From: Inhella inkyongensis
Lineage (GTDB): Bacteria; Pseudomonadota; Gammaproteobacteria; Burkholderiales; Burkholderiaceae_C
Length of the DNA: 64,000 nt
Reading direction: 5' to 3'
Assembly (NCBI RefSeq): GCF_005952805.1
Contig: NZ_CP040709.1
Location: forward strand, 3,038,001-3,102,000
Both the position numbers and the translations under genes were made by a program. Numbering within the stretch: position 1 is the stretch's first letter; each line of letters begins with the position of its first letter. The notes under the pieces were generated by a model. It ran no database searches and was not told the origin of the DNA. It saw nothing but the letters and a program-made list of their open reading frames with translations. Below are positions 34,514 to 42,840 of the stretch, in pieces.

Positions 34514-35601
34514 TGGACCAAGCTACTCCTCACGCCGGCGTCATCGAGACCGATGCCGTCATCGTCGGCGCCGGCCCCGTGGGCCTGTTCCAAGTGTTCG
34601 AACTGGGCCTGCTGGAAATCAAGGCCCACATCATTGACTCGCTGGCCTACCCCGGCGGGCAGTGCATCGAGCTCTATCCGGACAAGCCCATCTACGACAT
34701 CCCGGCCCTGCCGGTGGTGACGGGCAAGGAGCTGACCGACAACCTGCTCAAGCAGATCGAGCCCTTTGGCGCCACCTTCCATCTGGGCCAGGAAGTGACC
34801 ACGGTGGAGCGCCAGGAGGACGGCCGCTTCTTCGTCGCCACCTCCAAGGGCACGCAGTTCCTGACCAAGACCATCTTCATCGCCGGTGGCGTGGGCAGCT
34901 TCCAGCCGCGCACTTTGAAGGTGGACGGCATCGACAAGCACGAGAGCAGCCAGGTGCACTACCGGGTCAAGAACCCGAGCCAGTTCGCCGGCAAGAACCT
35001 GCTGATCGTGGGCGGCGGTGATTCGGCCCTGGACTGGGCGCTGAACTTCTGCGCCGGCAATGCCGACGGCAACCCGCACAAGGCCGAGTCGGTCATCCTG
35101 CTGCACCGTCGCGATGGCTTCCGCGCCGCGCCCGCTTCGGTGGCCAAGATGCGCGAACTGTGCGAGCAGTACGAGATGCAATTCATCGTCGGCCAGGTCA
35201 CCGATCTGGACGAGGGCGATGACGGCCTGCTCAAGGGCGTGAAGGTCACCGGCGGTGACGGCGTGACCCGCGTGGTGCCATGCGACGAGGTGCTGGTGTT
35301 CTTCGGCCTGAGCCCCAAGCTGGGCCCGATCGCCGAATGGGGCCTGGCGCTTGAGCGCAAGCAGATCCTGGTGGACACCGAGAAGTTCCAGACCTCGGTG
35401 CCGGGCATCTTCGCGGTGGGTGACATCAACACCTACCCGGGCAAGAAGAAGCTCATCCTCTCGGGCTTCCACGAGGCCGCACTGGCCGCCTTTGGCGCCA
35501 TGCCCATCATCAACCCCGAGAAGCGCGTGCACCTGCAATACACGACCACCAGCCCCAAGCTGCACAAGGTGTTGGGCGTCGAGACGCCGGTGTTCGACTG
35601 A
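34513..35601 (+). CDS. Ferredoxin/flavodoxin-NADP+ reductase, thioredoxin reductase-like
   Basis: 362 aa. FAD motif [13 protein letters not shown] (about 15-27), NADPH motif [15 protein letters not shown] (about 165-180) and the C-terminal [16 protein letters not shown] contact. It lacks a CxxC redox pair, as TrxR-like ferredoxin reductases (YumC type) do. Directly downstream of fdxA. Probably moves electrons between NADPH and FdxA, perhaps toward CysI (inference). Confidence 0.92.
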   Translation: MDQATPHAGVIETDAVIVGAGPVGLFQVFELGLLEIKAHIIDSLAYPGGQCIELYPDKPIYDIPALPVVTGKELTDNLLKQIEPFGATFHLGQEVTTVERQEDGRFFVATSKGTQFLTKTIFIAGGVGSFQPRTLKVDGIDKHESSQVHYRVKNPSQFAGKNLLIVGGGDSALDWALNFCAGNADGNPHKAESVILLHRRDGFRAAPASVAKMRELCEQYEMQFIVGQVTDLDEGDDGLLKGVKVTGGDGVTRVVPCDEVLVFFGLSPKLGPIAEWGLALERKQILVDTEKFQTSVPGIFAVGDINTYPGKKKLILSGFHEAALAAFGAMPIINPEKRVHLQYTTTSPKLHKVLGVETPVFD

Positions 35602-35619
35602 GCTTGCAGGCCCGAACGA

Positions 35620-35650
35620 AAACGCCGCTCACCGAGCGGCGTTTTTTTAT
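35620..35650. terminator. Terminator between the reductase and the M15 peptidase gene
   Basis: AACGCCGCTCACCGAGCGGCGTTTTTTT: a 9-bp stem, short loop and T7. The T-run overlaps the stop codon of the convergent peptidase gene. Confidence 0.85.
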
Positions 35651-36489
35651 GCCCGCAACTGCGGCAGCCAGCTTCGCACCAGGGCCTCACTGGCCTCGAA
35701 GTGCATGCCATCTTCGGTGCGGAAGGCCGCGCCCCAGAACCAGCCATGGCGATTGAAGATGGGGGCGATCAGCGTGAGGCCGTATTGCACCCGCCCATCG
35801 CCATACACATCCAACACACCATTGATCGTCACATCCAGCGCCGTGCCCCAGGCATGGTTGGAGATGCTCTGGCTGCTGCCCCGCGCCCAGCGGCAGCACA
35901 GCATGCCGGCGGTCCCCAGCGCGGCGTACACATCGGGCTGCTCGGCCTGGATGTCCCGCATCACGGCCTTGAGACTGAGCACCGCCGGCAGCAGGCCGGT
36001 GACTCGGAAGGGGCCCACGGTGTCGAGCACCAGGTTGCGACGTAGCCGGGGATGCGTGGGCGGCTGACATTGGCTGCTGTAGTTGCCGCCACGCGGGTCG
36101 CCCAGCTCGGTCAGCATGAAGCCGTTGTTCACCGCCTTCAGCTCCGGATTCAGCGTGGTCAGGGCCGGGCGCGGCTCGGGGCTGGTGAGAGCGCGCAGGC
36201 CGGCCATCGTCTGCGGCGCAGTGGCCGGGGGCGGCGCCACTGTGCCGGGGGCGGCGCCGCTCAGATGCCGCCAGCTGATGCCATCGGGCTCGATAAGCCC
36301 ATCCGGCCGGCGCAGGAATCCGGACTGAAAGTCGCTGATCGCCGCCAAGGTGCTGCGACCGCACAGACCATCAGCATCGCCCACCCGCGCAAAGCCGCGC
36401 GCCAGCAAAAGGCGCTGCACCACCCGCACGTCAGCCGGCCGATTGACGCCGTCTCGCCCCACAGATCGCGCAATTCCCATCTCTGCCAT
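35647..36489 (-). CDS. M15-family (extensin-like) peptidase with peptidoglycan-binding domain
   Basis: 280 aa. N-terminal peptidoglycan-binding-like helices (about 8-60, DVRVVQRLLLARGF), a Pro-rich linker, then an M15/VanY-like zinc peptidase domain: SNHAWGTALDVTING (His and Asp ligands, about 210-225) and MHFEA (third His, about 265). No signal peptide is visible, so it may be released or exported by another route. ATG at 36489 has GGGAGAG upstream. Confidence 0.83.
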   Translation of the reverse strand: MAEMGIARSVGRDGVNRPADVRVVQRLLLARGFARVGDADGLCGRSTLAAISDFQSGFLRRPDGLIEPDGISWRHLSGAAPGTVAPPPATAPQTMAGLRALTSPEPRPALTTLNPELKAVNNGFMLTELGDPRGGNYSSQCQPPTHPRLRRNLVLDTVGPFRVTGLLPAVLSLKAVMRDIQAEQPDVYAALGTAGMLCCRWARGSSQSISNHAWGTALDVTINGVLDVYGDGRVQYGLTLIAPIFNRHGWFWGAAFRTEDGMHFEASEALVRSWLPQLRA

Positions 36490-36604
36490 GGCGCTCTCCC
36501 AGAGGAAAACCGCAGCTTGCGGCGGCGCAGCCCCATCCACAAGCCGCCCCCAGGAAAACCCACCCCCTAGAATCTCGCCTGCCGCCGCCCACCGCGGGCG
36601 GCTT

Positions 36605-36693
36605 CCACGCTAGGGGTGCTGGTCGCGCAAGTGACCGGCTGAGAAACACCCTTGGAACCTGATTGAGGTAATCCTCGCGCAGGGACAGCGTGG
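36605..36693 (+). promoter_or_regulatory. TPP riboswitch (THI element)
   Basis: The conserved core is intact: AGGGGTGC, CTGAGAAACACCC, TTGGAACCTGAT, GGTAATCC and CGCAGGGA. The P1 stem is CCACGCT (36605-36611) with AGCGTGG (36687-36693). It lies 60 nt before the TonB receptor start. Thiamin pyrophosphate binding should shut off that gene, probably by hiding the ribosome-binding site, since no terminator hairpin with a T-run is seen. Confidence 0.93.
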
Positions 36694-36752
36694 TCAAGGC
36701 CGCAGTCCGCGCGATTGCTGAGCCCTGCCCGCCGACCTGCCATCTCCCGCCG

Positions 36753-38858
36753 ATGGCCATGAAGAAGACATTCACCCTTTCCCTGCTAGCCCTGGCCAGT
36801 GCTGCGCTGGCGCAGGAGCAACTGCCTGCCGTCACCGTCCAAGGCCGCCACGCCAATGCGCCGGTCTCGGTCGGCGGCTTTGGCGACACCCCCAATGCCC
36901 GCCTGCCCCTGCAGGCCCTGCGCATCGATGCCGAGCGCCTGAGCGAGCTCGGCCTGGATGGGCTCAGCGCCCTGCCCTTGCTGGATGCGTCGATCAGCGA
37001 CAGCTACAACAGCCTGGGCTATGTGGCCAAATTCAGCGTGCGCGGCTTTGAGGTGGACACCCGCTTCAACTTGCGCCGTGATGGCCTACCCATCAATGGC
37101 GAGACGGTGTTGCCGCTCTTCAACAAGGCCGCCTTGGAGGTACTCAAGGGCGCAAGCGGTCTACAGGCCGGCACCAGTGCACCGGGCGGCTTGATCAACC
37201 TCATCACCAAGCGGCCCGACCAACAGCGCCTGGACTTGAGCCTGGGATGGGAGTCGCATGACAGCCGCAGCGCCGCCATCGACTGGTCGCAGCGCTTCGG
37301 CCCACAGCAAACCTTTGGCCTGCGCATCAATGCCAGCGTGGCCGAGTTGGATCCCTGGTTGCACAAGGCCCAGGGCCACAGCCACGGCTTTGCACTGGCC
37401 GCCGACTGGCGTCTGAGCCGCGACACCTTGATCGAAGCCGAGGTGGAGACGCATCACCAGAGCCAACCCAGCCAACCCGGCTTCAGCCTGTTGGGCGGCC
37501 GCCTGCCATCCATCCACGAGGTCGACCGCCGCCGCAATCTCAACGACGCCGCCTGGCGTCTGCCCGTGGTGTTCGATGGCGACTACGCCTCGTTGCGCCT
37601 GCAACAGCGTCTGAATCCGGACTGGCTGCTGACCCTGCACGCCGGCACTCAGCGTGCCCGCACCGACGATCGCGTGGCCTTCCCCTTCGGCTGCTCAGCC
37701 GAGGACAACTACAGCCGCTACTGTGCCGACGGCAGCTTCGACCTTTACGACTTCCGCAGCGAGAACGAACGCCGCGACAGCGACGCCCTGCGGGCCACCG
37801 TGGACGGCAAGTTGCAGTTCGGTGGCCTGCAGCACCAGGTGCGCGCCGAATTGCTGCACAGCCGCTACCAACTGCGCCCGCAGCGCCAGGCCTACAACTG
37901 GGCCGGCAGCGGCTCGGTGTTTGGCGGCGGCAGCAGCCAGGCCGACCCCAGCCTGACGGACGAGAACACACTGCGTGACGAGCGCAGCACCGAGCTGGCC
38001 TTAAGCGATCAGGTCCAATTCGGCGCCCTCGAACTGTTTGCCGGCCTGCGCCACAGCCGCATCGAGCGCGAGGCCGTGCGCACCGATGGCTCACGCGCCA
38101 CCGCCTACGCACAAGGCTTCACCACGCCGTGGATCGGCGCCACCTGGGCGCTGACGCCACAACTGCGCGCCTACGCCAGCGCCGGCCAAGGCATCGAGAG
38201 CGAAGTCATCCCCAACCGCAGCCGCTACAAAAACCCGGGCCAGGCCCTGCCGGCCTTGCGCAGTCATCAACTTGAGATGGGCCTGAAGGCGGGCAGCCAG
38301 ACGGTGGACTGGAGCATCGCGGCATTCGAAGTGCGCCGCCCCCAGTGGAGCGACATCGGTGCCTGTTCCAGCGCCGTGGGCAGTTGCGAACGCAAGGCCG
38401 ACGGAGAAGCCCGGCATCGCGGCATCGAAGCCCAGGCCGATCTGAAGTGGCAAGGCGGCGGCCTGCTGGCCTCGGCCATGGGCCTGCAGGCCCGCCGCCA
38501 GGGTGCCCAAGATCCCACCCTCAACGGCAAGGCGCCAGTCAATGTGCCCCAGCTGAGCCTGCGCCTGGGCCTGCGCCAAGAAGTACTGCAAGGTTTGACC
38601 CTGCAAACCAGCTTGGTGCACGAAGGCCGCCGCCAGGTGCTCCCCGACAACAGCCTGCAGATCGCAGGCTGGACGCGCATGGATCTCAATGCGCGCTTCC
38701 AGCACACGGTGGGTCAGCAGCAATGGACCTGGCGGGCCGGCGTCGACAACCTGTTCGATCACAAGGCCTGGAAGGAATCACCCTACACCTTCGGCCACAG
38801 CTACCTGTTTCCGCTGGCCCCGCGCACCTGGTCGGCCGGCTTGAACATCGCGCTCTGA
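36753..38858 (+). CDS. TonB-dependent outer-membrane receptor, TPP-riboswitch controlled
   Basis: 701 aa. Signal peptide (MAMKKTFTLSLLALASAALA), TonB-box-like LPAVTVQGR, plug domain (about 45-155; VRGFEVDTRFNLRRDGLPING, GTSAPGGLINLITKRP) and a 22-strand-type barrel ending in an aromatic-rich last strand (TWSAGLNIAL). The siderophore-receptor subfamily is the nearest look-alike, but TPP-riboswitch control points to thiamin or a thiamin precursor as ligand. It is the only gene under the switch. Confidence 0.9.
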   Translation: MAMKKTFTLSLLALASAALAQEQLPAVTVQGRHANAPVSVGGFGDTPNARLPLQALRIDAERLSELGLDGLSALPLLDASISDSYNSLGYVAKFSVRGFEVDTRFNLRRDGLPINGETVLPLFNKAALEVLKGASGLQAGTSAPGGLINLITKRPDQQRLDLSLGWESHDSRSAAIDWSQRFGPQQTFGLRINASVAELDPWLHKAQGHSHGFALAADWRLSRDTLIEAEVETHHQSQPSQPGFSLLGGRLPSIHEVDRRRNLNDAAWRLPVVFDGDYASLRLQQRLNPDWLLTLHAGTQRARTDDRVAFPFGCSAEDNYSRYCADGSFDLYDFRSENERRDSDALRATVDGKLQFGGLQHQVRAELLHSRYQLRPQRQAYNWAGSGSVFGGGSSQADPSLTDENTLRDERSTELALSDQVQFGALELFAGLRHSRIEREAVRTDGSRATAYAQGFTTPWIGATWALTPQLRAYASAGQGIESEVIPNRSRYKNPGQALPALRSHQLEMGLKAGSQTVDWSIAAFEVRRPQWSDIGACSSAVGSCERKADGEARHRGIEAQADLKWQGGGLLASAMGLQARRQGAQDPTLNGKAPVNVPQLSLRLGLRQEVLQGLTLQTSLVHEGRRQVLPDNSLQIAGWTRMDLNARFQHTVGQQQWTWRAGVDNLFDHKAWKESPYTFGHSYLFPLAPRTWSAGLNIAL

Positions 38859-38868
38859 CCGCCAAGGC

Positions 38869-38898
38869 TTGCGCAGCCCAAAAGTTTGCATTTATACT
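38869..38898 (+). promoter_or_regulatory. Promoter of the tRNA-Asn genes
   Basis: TTGCGC (38869) and TATACT (38893) with an 18-bp spacer, 16 bp upstream of the first tRNA-Asn. A GC discriminator (GCGGGC) follows, as usual for stable RNA promoters. Confidence 0.6.
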
Positions 38899-38913
38899 TG
38901 CGGGCTTCGCTGT

Positions 38914-38989
38914 TCCCCGATAGCTCAGTCGGTAGAGCGCCGGACTGTTAATCCGTAGGTCCCTGGTTCGAGCCCAGGTCGGGGAGCCA
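38914..38989 (+). tRNA. tRNA-Asn (GTT), copy 1
   Basis: 76 nt with encoded CCA. Acceptor TCCCCGA/TCGGGGA, D-arm GCTCAGTCGGTAGAGC, anticodon loop CTGTTAA (anticodon GTT), T-arm with GGTTCGAGCC. Identical in sequence to the copy at 39070. Confidence 0.97.
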
Positions 38990-39069
38990 ACTCACTTGGT
39001 GTGTTGGAAGCAGACAGCGAAAACTTTTCAAGGGTCACCGCAACCGATTGGTGACCTGACAAGAACGAT

Positions 39070-39145
39070 TCCCCGATAGCTCAGTCGGTAGAGCGCCGGA
39101 CTGTTAATCCGTAGGTCCCTGGTTCGAGCCCAGGTCGGGGAGCCA
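39070..39145 (+). tRNA. tRNA-Asn (GTT), copy 2
   Basis: Identical to copy 1, 80 bp downstream and probably cotranscribed. Its 3' 47 nt are repeated at 41336-41382. A terminator hairpin follows at 39152. Confidence 0.97.
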
Positions 39146-39545
39146 AATCAGAAGCCTCGTTGCGCAAGCAGCGAGGCTTTTTTCTTAGTCGGAACGAAAG
39201 CCCGCCATGAGCATCCTGCCCGCTTGCCCCCAGTGCCAGTCCGCCTATGCCTATGAGGACGGCAACCAGTTGGTCTGCGCCGAATGCGGCCACGAGTGGC
39301 AACCCGGCGCCGATGCGCCGGCCGATGAGGGCCCCAAGATCGTCAAGGACGCGGTCGGCAACGTCCTTCAGGACGGCGACACCGTGACCCTCATCAAGGA
39401 CCTCAAGGTCAAGGGCTCGTCCCTCGTCGTCAAGGTCGGCACCAAGGTCAAGGGCATCCGCCTGGTGGAGGGCGACCATGACATCGACTGCAAGATCGAG
39501 GGCATCGGAGCCATGGGCCTGAAATCGGAGTTCGTGAAGAAGGTC
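39099..39545 (+). repeat. Direct repeat, left copy (tRNA-Asn 3' half + terminator + yjdM)
   Basis: About 447 bp that recur at 41336-41782 (offset exactly 2237 bp) with only scattered substitutions, such as GCAGCGAGG/GCAACGAGG, TTAGTCGG/TTAGCCGG and GCATCCGCC/GCATACGCC. The left border falls in the tRNA anticodon stem. Confidence 0.88.
39152..39187 (+). terminator. Terminator after tRNA-Asn copy 2
   Basis: GCCTCGTTGC-GCAA-GCAGCGAGGC then TTTTTTCTT. One T-G pair mars the stem; the copy at 41391 is perfect. Confidence 0.85.
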
Positions 39546-39548
39546 TGA
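39207..39548 (+). CDS. yjdM: Zinc-ribbon protein YjdM (PhnA family), copy 1
   Basis: 113 aa. N-terminal zinc ribbon CPQCQ...CAECGHEW and a C-terminal SH3-like PhnA domain ([23 protein letters not shown]). Despite the old name 'alkylphosphonate utilization protein', its role is unknown. It differs from copy 2 mainly at A33/P33 and a few C-terminal residues. The tRNA terminator lies just upstream. Confidence 0.9.
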   Translation: MSILPACPQCQSAYAYEDGNQLVCAECGHEWQPGADAPADEGPKIVKDAVGNVLQDGDTVTLIKDLKVKGSSLVVKVGTKVKGIRLVEGDHDIDCKIEGIGAMGLKSEFVKKV

Positions 39549-39599
39549 CAAGGATACGAGCAGGTCGCACCAGATCGCCGGTCGACTACCCTGAATCCG

Positions 39600-40580
39600 A
39601 TGAAGTTCAATCTCTTCCGCCGCACAAAGTCATTGCGCCCTAGTGCGTCCGACTCACTCCGTGAGCGCATCGGGCAGCACACCGTCGTCACGTTCAACGT
39701 CGGACCACTCGGAGAGGCCTGTGTCGTGCTGGCACTAAAGCCCATTGACTATCGGACGACGTCCCCCGGGGCGGTGTTCGCGAAGACAGTTCCGGACTCA
39801 CCTCAGCGCTACCGCGTACTCATCGCTCGCGATGGCCTGGTGGAAGCTGACACGTTCATTGAGGGCGAGCCTTTCAACATCCACGAAGTGCAGCCGCTGG
39901 GCACCGACGAAATCCTGTTGGCTTGCGGACGGAGTTGCTACCGCGGACCGAACGACTTTGAAATCAACGGGCGTGTCTACTCGCGCGATGGTCGATTCCT
40001 GCGTGCCATCTTGCTGGGTGACGGCATCCAAAACCTGCAAGCCACGCGTCGCGGTGCGCTTTGGGTGGCCTATTTCGACGAAGGGATCTTCGGCAACTTC
40101 GGCTGGCGCGAACCAGTGGGCGCAGCCGGACTTGTCGCGTTCGACGCGCAAGGCGAGAGGCTCTACGAGTTCGAGCCTACCGGCGGACTGGAAGCCATCT
40201 CCGACTGCTATGCGCTGAACGTCGCAAGCGACGAGGATGTCTGGTGTTGCTACTACACCGACTTCCCGCTCGTCCATTTGCGCGATCGGCAGGTGGTGTC
40301 GTCATGGAAATCACCCGTCGAAGGTGCACACGCGTTCGCAGTCGGCGAGGGTCACGCTCTGTTCGCCGGCGGCTATGGGAACCGCCACCTCTTCCGGTTG
40401 GTTCAGCTCGGGCCGCAGGGATCGGCCCGAGTGGTGGGCGAGTTCGAGCTACGAGACAACGCGGGCGCAGCCATAGAGGCGATGTACACCGTGGGACGAG
40501 GCAGTTCTTTGCACTTGCTGGGCGATGGCATCGTGCACCGGTTGGACTTGAAGGACGTGTTGAGCCAGCTTCGCGGCTAG
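39600..40580 (+). CDS. Hypothetical protein, possibly beta-propeller-like
   Basis: 326 aa, not recognised. Repeated short motifs of the type 'hydrophobic-G-aromatic' separated by about 45 residues (LVEADTFIEGEPFNIHEV, LWVAYFDEGIFGNFGW, VWCCYYTDFPLVHL, HALFAGGYGNRHLF) hint at a propeller of beta blades. No signal peptide or membrane helix. Codons use visibly more A/T than the neighbours, suggesting acquisition from elsewhere. It sits between two yjdM remnants, starting 51 bp after yjdM copy 1 and ending 7 bp before a yjdM 3' fragment. Confidence 0.7.
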   Translation: MKFNLFRRTKSLRPSASDSLRERIGQHTVVTFNVGPLGEACVVLALKPIDYRTTSPGAVFAKTVPDSPQRYRVLIARDGLVEADTFIEGEPFNIHEVQPLGTDEILLACGRSCYRGPNDFEINGRVYSRDGRFLRAILLGDGIQNLQATRRGALWVAYFDEGIFGNFGWREPVGAAGLVAFDAQGERLYEFEPTGGLEAISDCYALNVASDEDVWCCYYTDFPLVHLRDRQVVSSWKSPVEGAHAFAVGEGHALFAGGYGNRHLFRLVQLGPQGSARVVGEFELRDNAGAAIEAMYTVGRGSSLHLLGDGIVHRLDLKDVLSQLRG

Positions 40581-40587
40581 ACCAGCA

Positions 40588-40682
40588 GCATCCACCTGGT
40601 CGACGGCGACCACGACATCGATTGCAGGATCGACGGGATCGGCGCGATGGGGCTGAAGTCGGAGTTCGTGAAGAAGGTCTGA
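40588..40682 (+). pseudogene. yjdM 3'-end fragment (third copy)
   Basis: Encodes [21 protein letters not shown]... and ends EFVKKV-stop, matching the last 31 residues of YjdM. DNA identity to copy 1 is roughly 80 percent, much lower than between copies 1 and 2, so it comes from a different lineage. No start or upstream part of yjdM is present. Confidence 0.85.
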
Positions 40683-41335
40683 GGCTCCCTGGCCGGAAAG
40701 GCCGCTCGCGTCGAGCTGCATTGCTTTGCACCCCTAGGCCCTGGCCAGACACAGCGCCCAGTGGGCACGGTGCTCTCGTCGTCGGGGCGGCACCCAGGTC
40801 ATGAACTTGCACCTAAAGAGGGGGGGGCTAATTCGCTTCGCCCAAAACCGACGCGACTCCAGCTGCCGCGTCGGCACGCGCCGCTGACGTAGGCACCAAC
40901 ATGGCGAACTCCGTTGCAAGAGCAAATACCAGTCTCATAGCCTTCCCTCTCACGATCCGAATTGGCCAAGCCCAGGCCCGCCACGCAATGCGACTTTCCG
41001 CTTGCATGGGAAGCCGAGTTCTGGGTGTCTCATCAAGTTGTGGGAGCTCAGCGAGGGGAGCCATCTTTCATCTCGAAAGGTCGGGGCCGCCGCGAAGCTC
41101 TCCACGACCTGCCGAATCTACCTGGGCCTCGCCGGCCGCCCAGGCTCGGAAGCAAGGTCAGATAGAGCTCGGGCTCAAACAGCGCTAACTCGTTGAGCAG
41201 CTTGGCCCCGTGGCACGCATGCAGTCGTAGTTGGCAGGAGGTAGGTCTGAATTCGGTTCACCATCAAGAAGTCGCACTGTGCAAGGTGCACCGGCGGCCC
41301 TTAGAAATCTTGCACTTAGGCGTGCGCTTCGGCTC
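40683..41335. other. Degenerate 650-bp region without a convincing gene
   Basis: No long coding frame on either strand, lower GC than the surroundings, and a G9 tract near 40820. The only frame with gene-like features is the small one at 40828-40938. The right end stops abruptly at the partial tRNA copy. It looks like decayed mobile or accessory DNA. Confidence 0.6.
40828..40938 (-). CDS. Possible truncated exported peptide
   Basis: 36 residues starting MRLVFALATEFAMLVPTSAARA, which reads like a signal peptide with an ARA-D cleavage site, preceded by GAGAGGGAAGG. The frame stops after 14 more residues. Either a tiny secreted peptide or the remaining 5' end of a broken gene; the latter fits the decayed surroundings better. 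Confidence 0.25.
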   Translation of the reverse strand: MRLVFALATEFAMLVPTSAARADAAAGVASVLGEAN

Positions 41336-41382
41336 GACTGTTAATCCGTAGGTCCCTGGTTCGAGCCCAGGTCGGGGAGCCA
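41336..41382 (+). pseudogene. Partial tRNA-Asn (3' 47 nt)
   Basis: From GACTGTTAATCC of the anticodon arm through the T-arm and CCA, identical to the full tRNA-Asn copies. The D-arm and 5' acceptor strand are missing, replaced by unrelated sequence. It cannot form a tRNA. Confidence 0.93.
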
Positions 41383-41388
41383 AATCAG

Positions 41389-41423
41389 AAGCCTCGTTGC
41401 GCAAGCAACGAGGCTTTTTTCTT
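41389..41423 (+). terminator. Orphan tRNA terminator, perfect stem
   Basis: GCCTCGTTGC-GCAA-GCAACGAGGC followed by TTTTTTCTT. Same position relative to yjdM as at 39152, but without a complete tRNA upstream. Confidence 0.85.
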
Positions 41424-41443
41424 AGCCGGAACGAAAGCCCGCC

Positions 41444-41788
41444 ATGAGCATCCTGCCCGCTTGCCCCCAGTGCCAGTCCGCCTATGCCTATGAGGACGGC
41501 AACCAGTTGGTCTGCCCCGAATGCGGCCACGAGTGGCAACCCGGCGCCGATGCGCCGGCCGATGAGGGCCCCAAGATCGTCAAGGACGCGGTCGGCAACG
41601 TCCTTCAGGACGGCGACACCGTGACCCTCATCAAGGACCTCAAGGTCAAGGGCTCGTCCCTCGTCGTCAAGGTCGGCACCAAGGTCAAGGGCATACGCCT
41701 GGTGGAGGGCGACCATGACATCGACTGCAAGATCGACGGCATCGGCGCCATGGGCTTGAAGTCGGAGTTCGTCAAAAAGGTCAGCTAG
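41444..41788 (+). CDS. yjdM: Zinc-ribbon protein YjdM (PhnA family), copy 2
   Basis: 114 aa. Same two domains as copy 1, with CPECGHEW in the second zinc half-site (the more usual form). The last codons differ (FVKKVS) and the 3' end overlaps the convergent hydrolase by 8 bp. This is probably the original chromosomal copy, because its 3' border is native to the next gene (inference). Confidence 0.9.
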   Translation: MSILPACPQCQSAYAYEDGNQLVCPECGHEWQPGADAPADEGPKIVKDAVGNVLQDGDTVTLIKDLKVKGSSLVVKVGTKVKGIRLVEGDHDIDCKIDGIGAMGLKSEFVKKVS

Positions 41789-42755
41789 CCAGCGCCGGCA
41801 AACGTGCCTCAAGGCGGCTGAGCAGCAGCGGCCAAAGCTGCTGCGCCGCACTGCGCCGGAAGATGCCGAAGTGCCCCACACGCTTCAGCCCGACTTCGTT
41901 GGGGAAGAGATGGAAGCGCTCGACCCGCGCCGCGCCCTCGCGGAAGCAATCGGCCAAGGCGTCCACTGCGCGCCGCGGGCCATAGAGGCGGTCGTCGTGA
42001 ATGCTCCAAACCTGCAAACTGCCGCGAAAGCGCTGGGGCGCCCAGTCGGCTTTGCAAGCTGGGTCATCGCGCATATAGCCCGGCAACAAGCCCCAGCGCG
42101 CCCAGTCCATTGCGGCCGCGCCGGGCAGGGCCTCGCCGCCCCCCAAGGCCCAACCGGGCAGTCGGCCGCTCAAGCGCACCCAAAGCGGCAGCCAATGCTG
42201 GAAAAAGATCCGGGTGACCTGGGCTCGCCAGCCATCCCAGAGCCGCCAATAGCCAAACTGGGAACCCAGGGTCACGGCCGCATCGAGATGCTCCAGACCC
42301 TCGACCATGGGCAAGCCATTGCCCCCGAGCGAGTGGCCAAACCAGACCAAAGGCAAGCTCTGCGAGCCGCGGCCCGCGCGCTGTCGTGCCAAAGCCAGCG
42401 CGGCAGAGAGATCCCGCGCCACCCAGTCGCGCATCGTGACTCCGCCGTCCGGCGTTGGCGACATACCCATGCCGCGGTAATCAAAGCAGAGCACGGCATA
42501 GCCTCGCTCGCGCAACCACCGCGCGAAACCGAAGTAGTAGCGCTGCGGCACACCCGTGGCCGGGGCCAGAACGGCGACGGCGCGTGCTGGCGTTGCGGGC
42601 TCGAATACGCGCCCCGCCAGGCGGGCACCGTCACGGGCGGCGAATAGCAACGCGCGCCCCTCAGGCTCCGAGTTCTCTTCCCACTCAGCTTGCAGCAGCG
42701 CCAGGTTGGGCGATTCGCCCTCGCCAAGCCAATTCGATGGGACGGGGACTTGCAT
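41781..42755 (-). CDS. Alpha/beta hydrolase
   Basis: 324 aa. Alpha/beta fold with nucleophile elbow GHSLGG (about residue 150), DYRGMGMS after strand 5 and a C-terminal VGHFGIFR, probably holding the catalytic His. Resembles uncharacterised 'alpha/beta hydrolase' proteins often next to LysR genes. Start [13 protein letters not shown] at 42755. Divergent from the LysR gene by 85 bp, so LysR control is likely. Confidence 0.85.
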   Translation of the reverse strand: MQVPVPSNWLGEGESPNLALLQAEWEENSEPEGRALLFAARDGARLAGRVFEPATPARAVAVLAPATGVPQRYYFGFARWLRERGYAVLCFDYRGMGMSPTPDGGVTMRDWVARDLSAALALARQRAGRGSQSLPLVWFGHSLGGNGLPMVEGLEHLDAAVTLGSQFGYWRLWDGWRAQVTRIFFQHWLPLWVRLSGRLPGWALGGGEALPGAAAMDWARWGLLPGYMRDDPACKADWAPQRFRGSLQVWSIHDDRLYGPRRAVDALADCFREGAARVERFHLFPNEVGLKRVGHFGIFRRSAAQQLWPLLLSRLEARLPALAS

Positions 42756-42840
42756 GACGGTTCTCCAATTCCAAGACGGTGGCATCCTAGAAATGCAGCA
42801 ATTTGTTGACTAGATGGCATTGCAGGCACACTCCGTCAAC

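Larger units (their letters stand above)
41336..41782 (+). repeat. Direct repeat, right copy (partial tRNA-Asn + terminator + yjdM)
   Basis: Right-hand partner of 39099-39545. Together they bracket 1.8 kb of foreign-looking DNA, as attL/attR or a recombination-derived duplication would. Confidence 0.88.

Noticed and set aside
38345..38923. Plus-strand frame inside the 3' part of the TonB receptor
   Set aside because: Different frame of a well-supported gene; product is Arg/Pro-rich with no domain.
39081..39551. Reverse-strand frame over tRNA-Asn encoding PRPGLEPGTYGLTVRRS
   Set aside because: This phrase is the well-known translation of antisense tRNA sequence; the real features are the tRNA and yjdM on the plus strand.
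41184..41232. Integron attC-like site (CTAAC...GTTGAGC)
   Set aside because: The GTTRRRY half fits but the partner RYYYAAC does not, and no integrase or cassette array is present.
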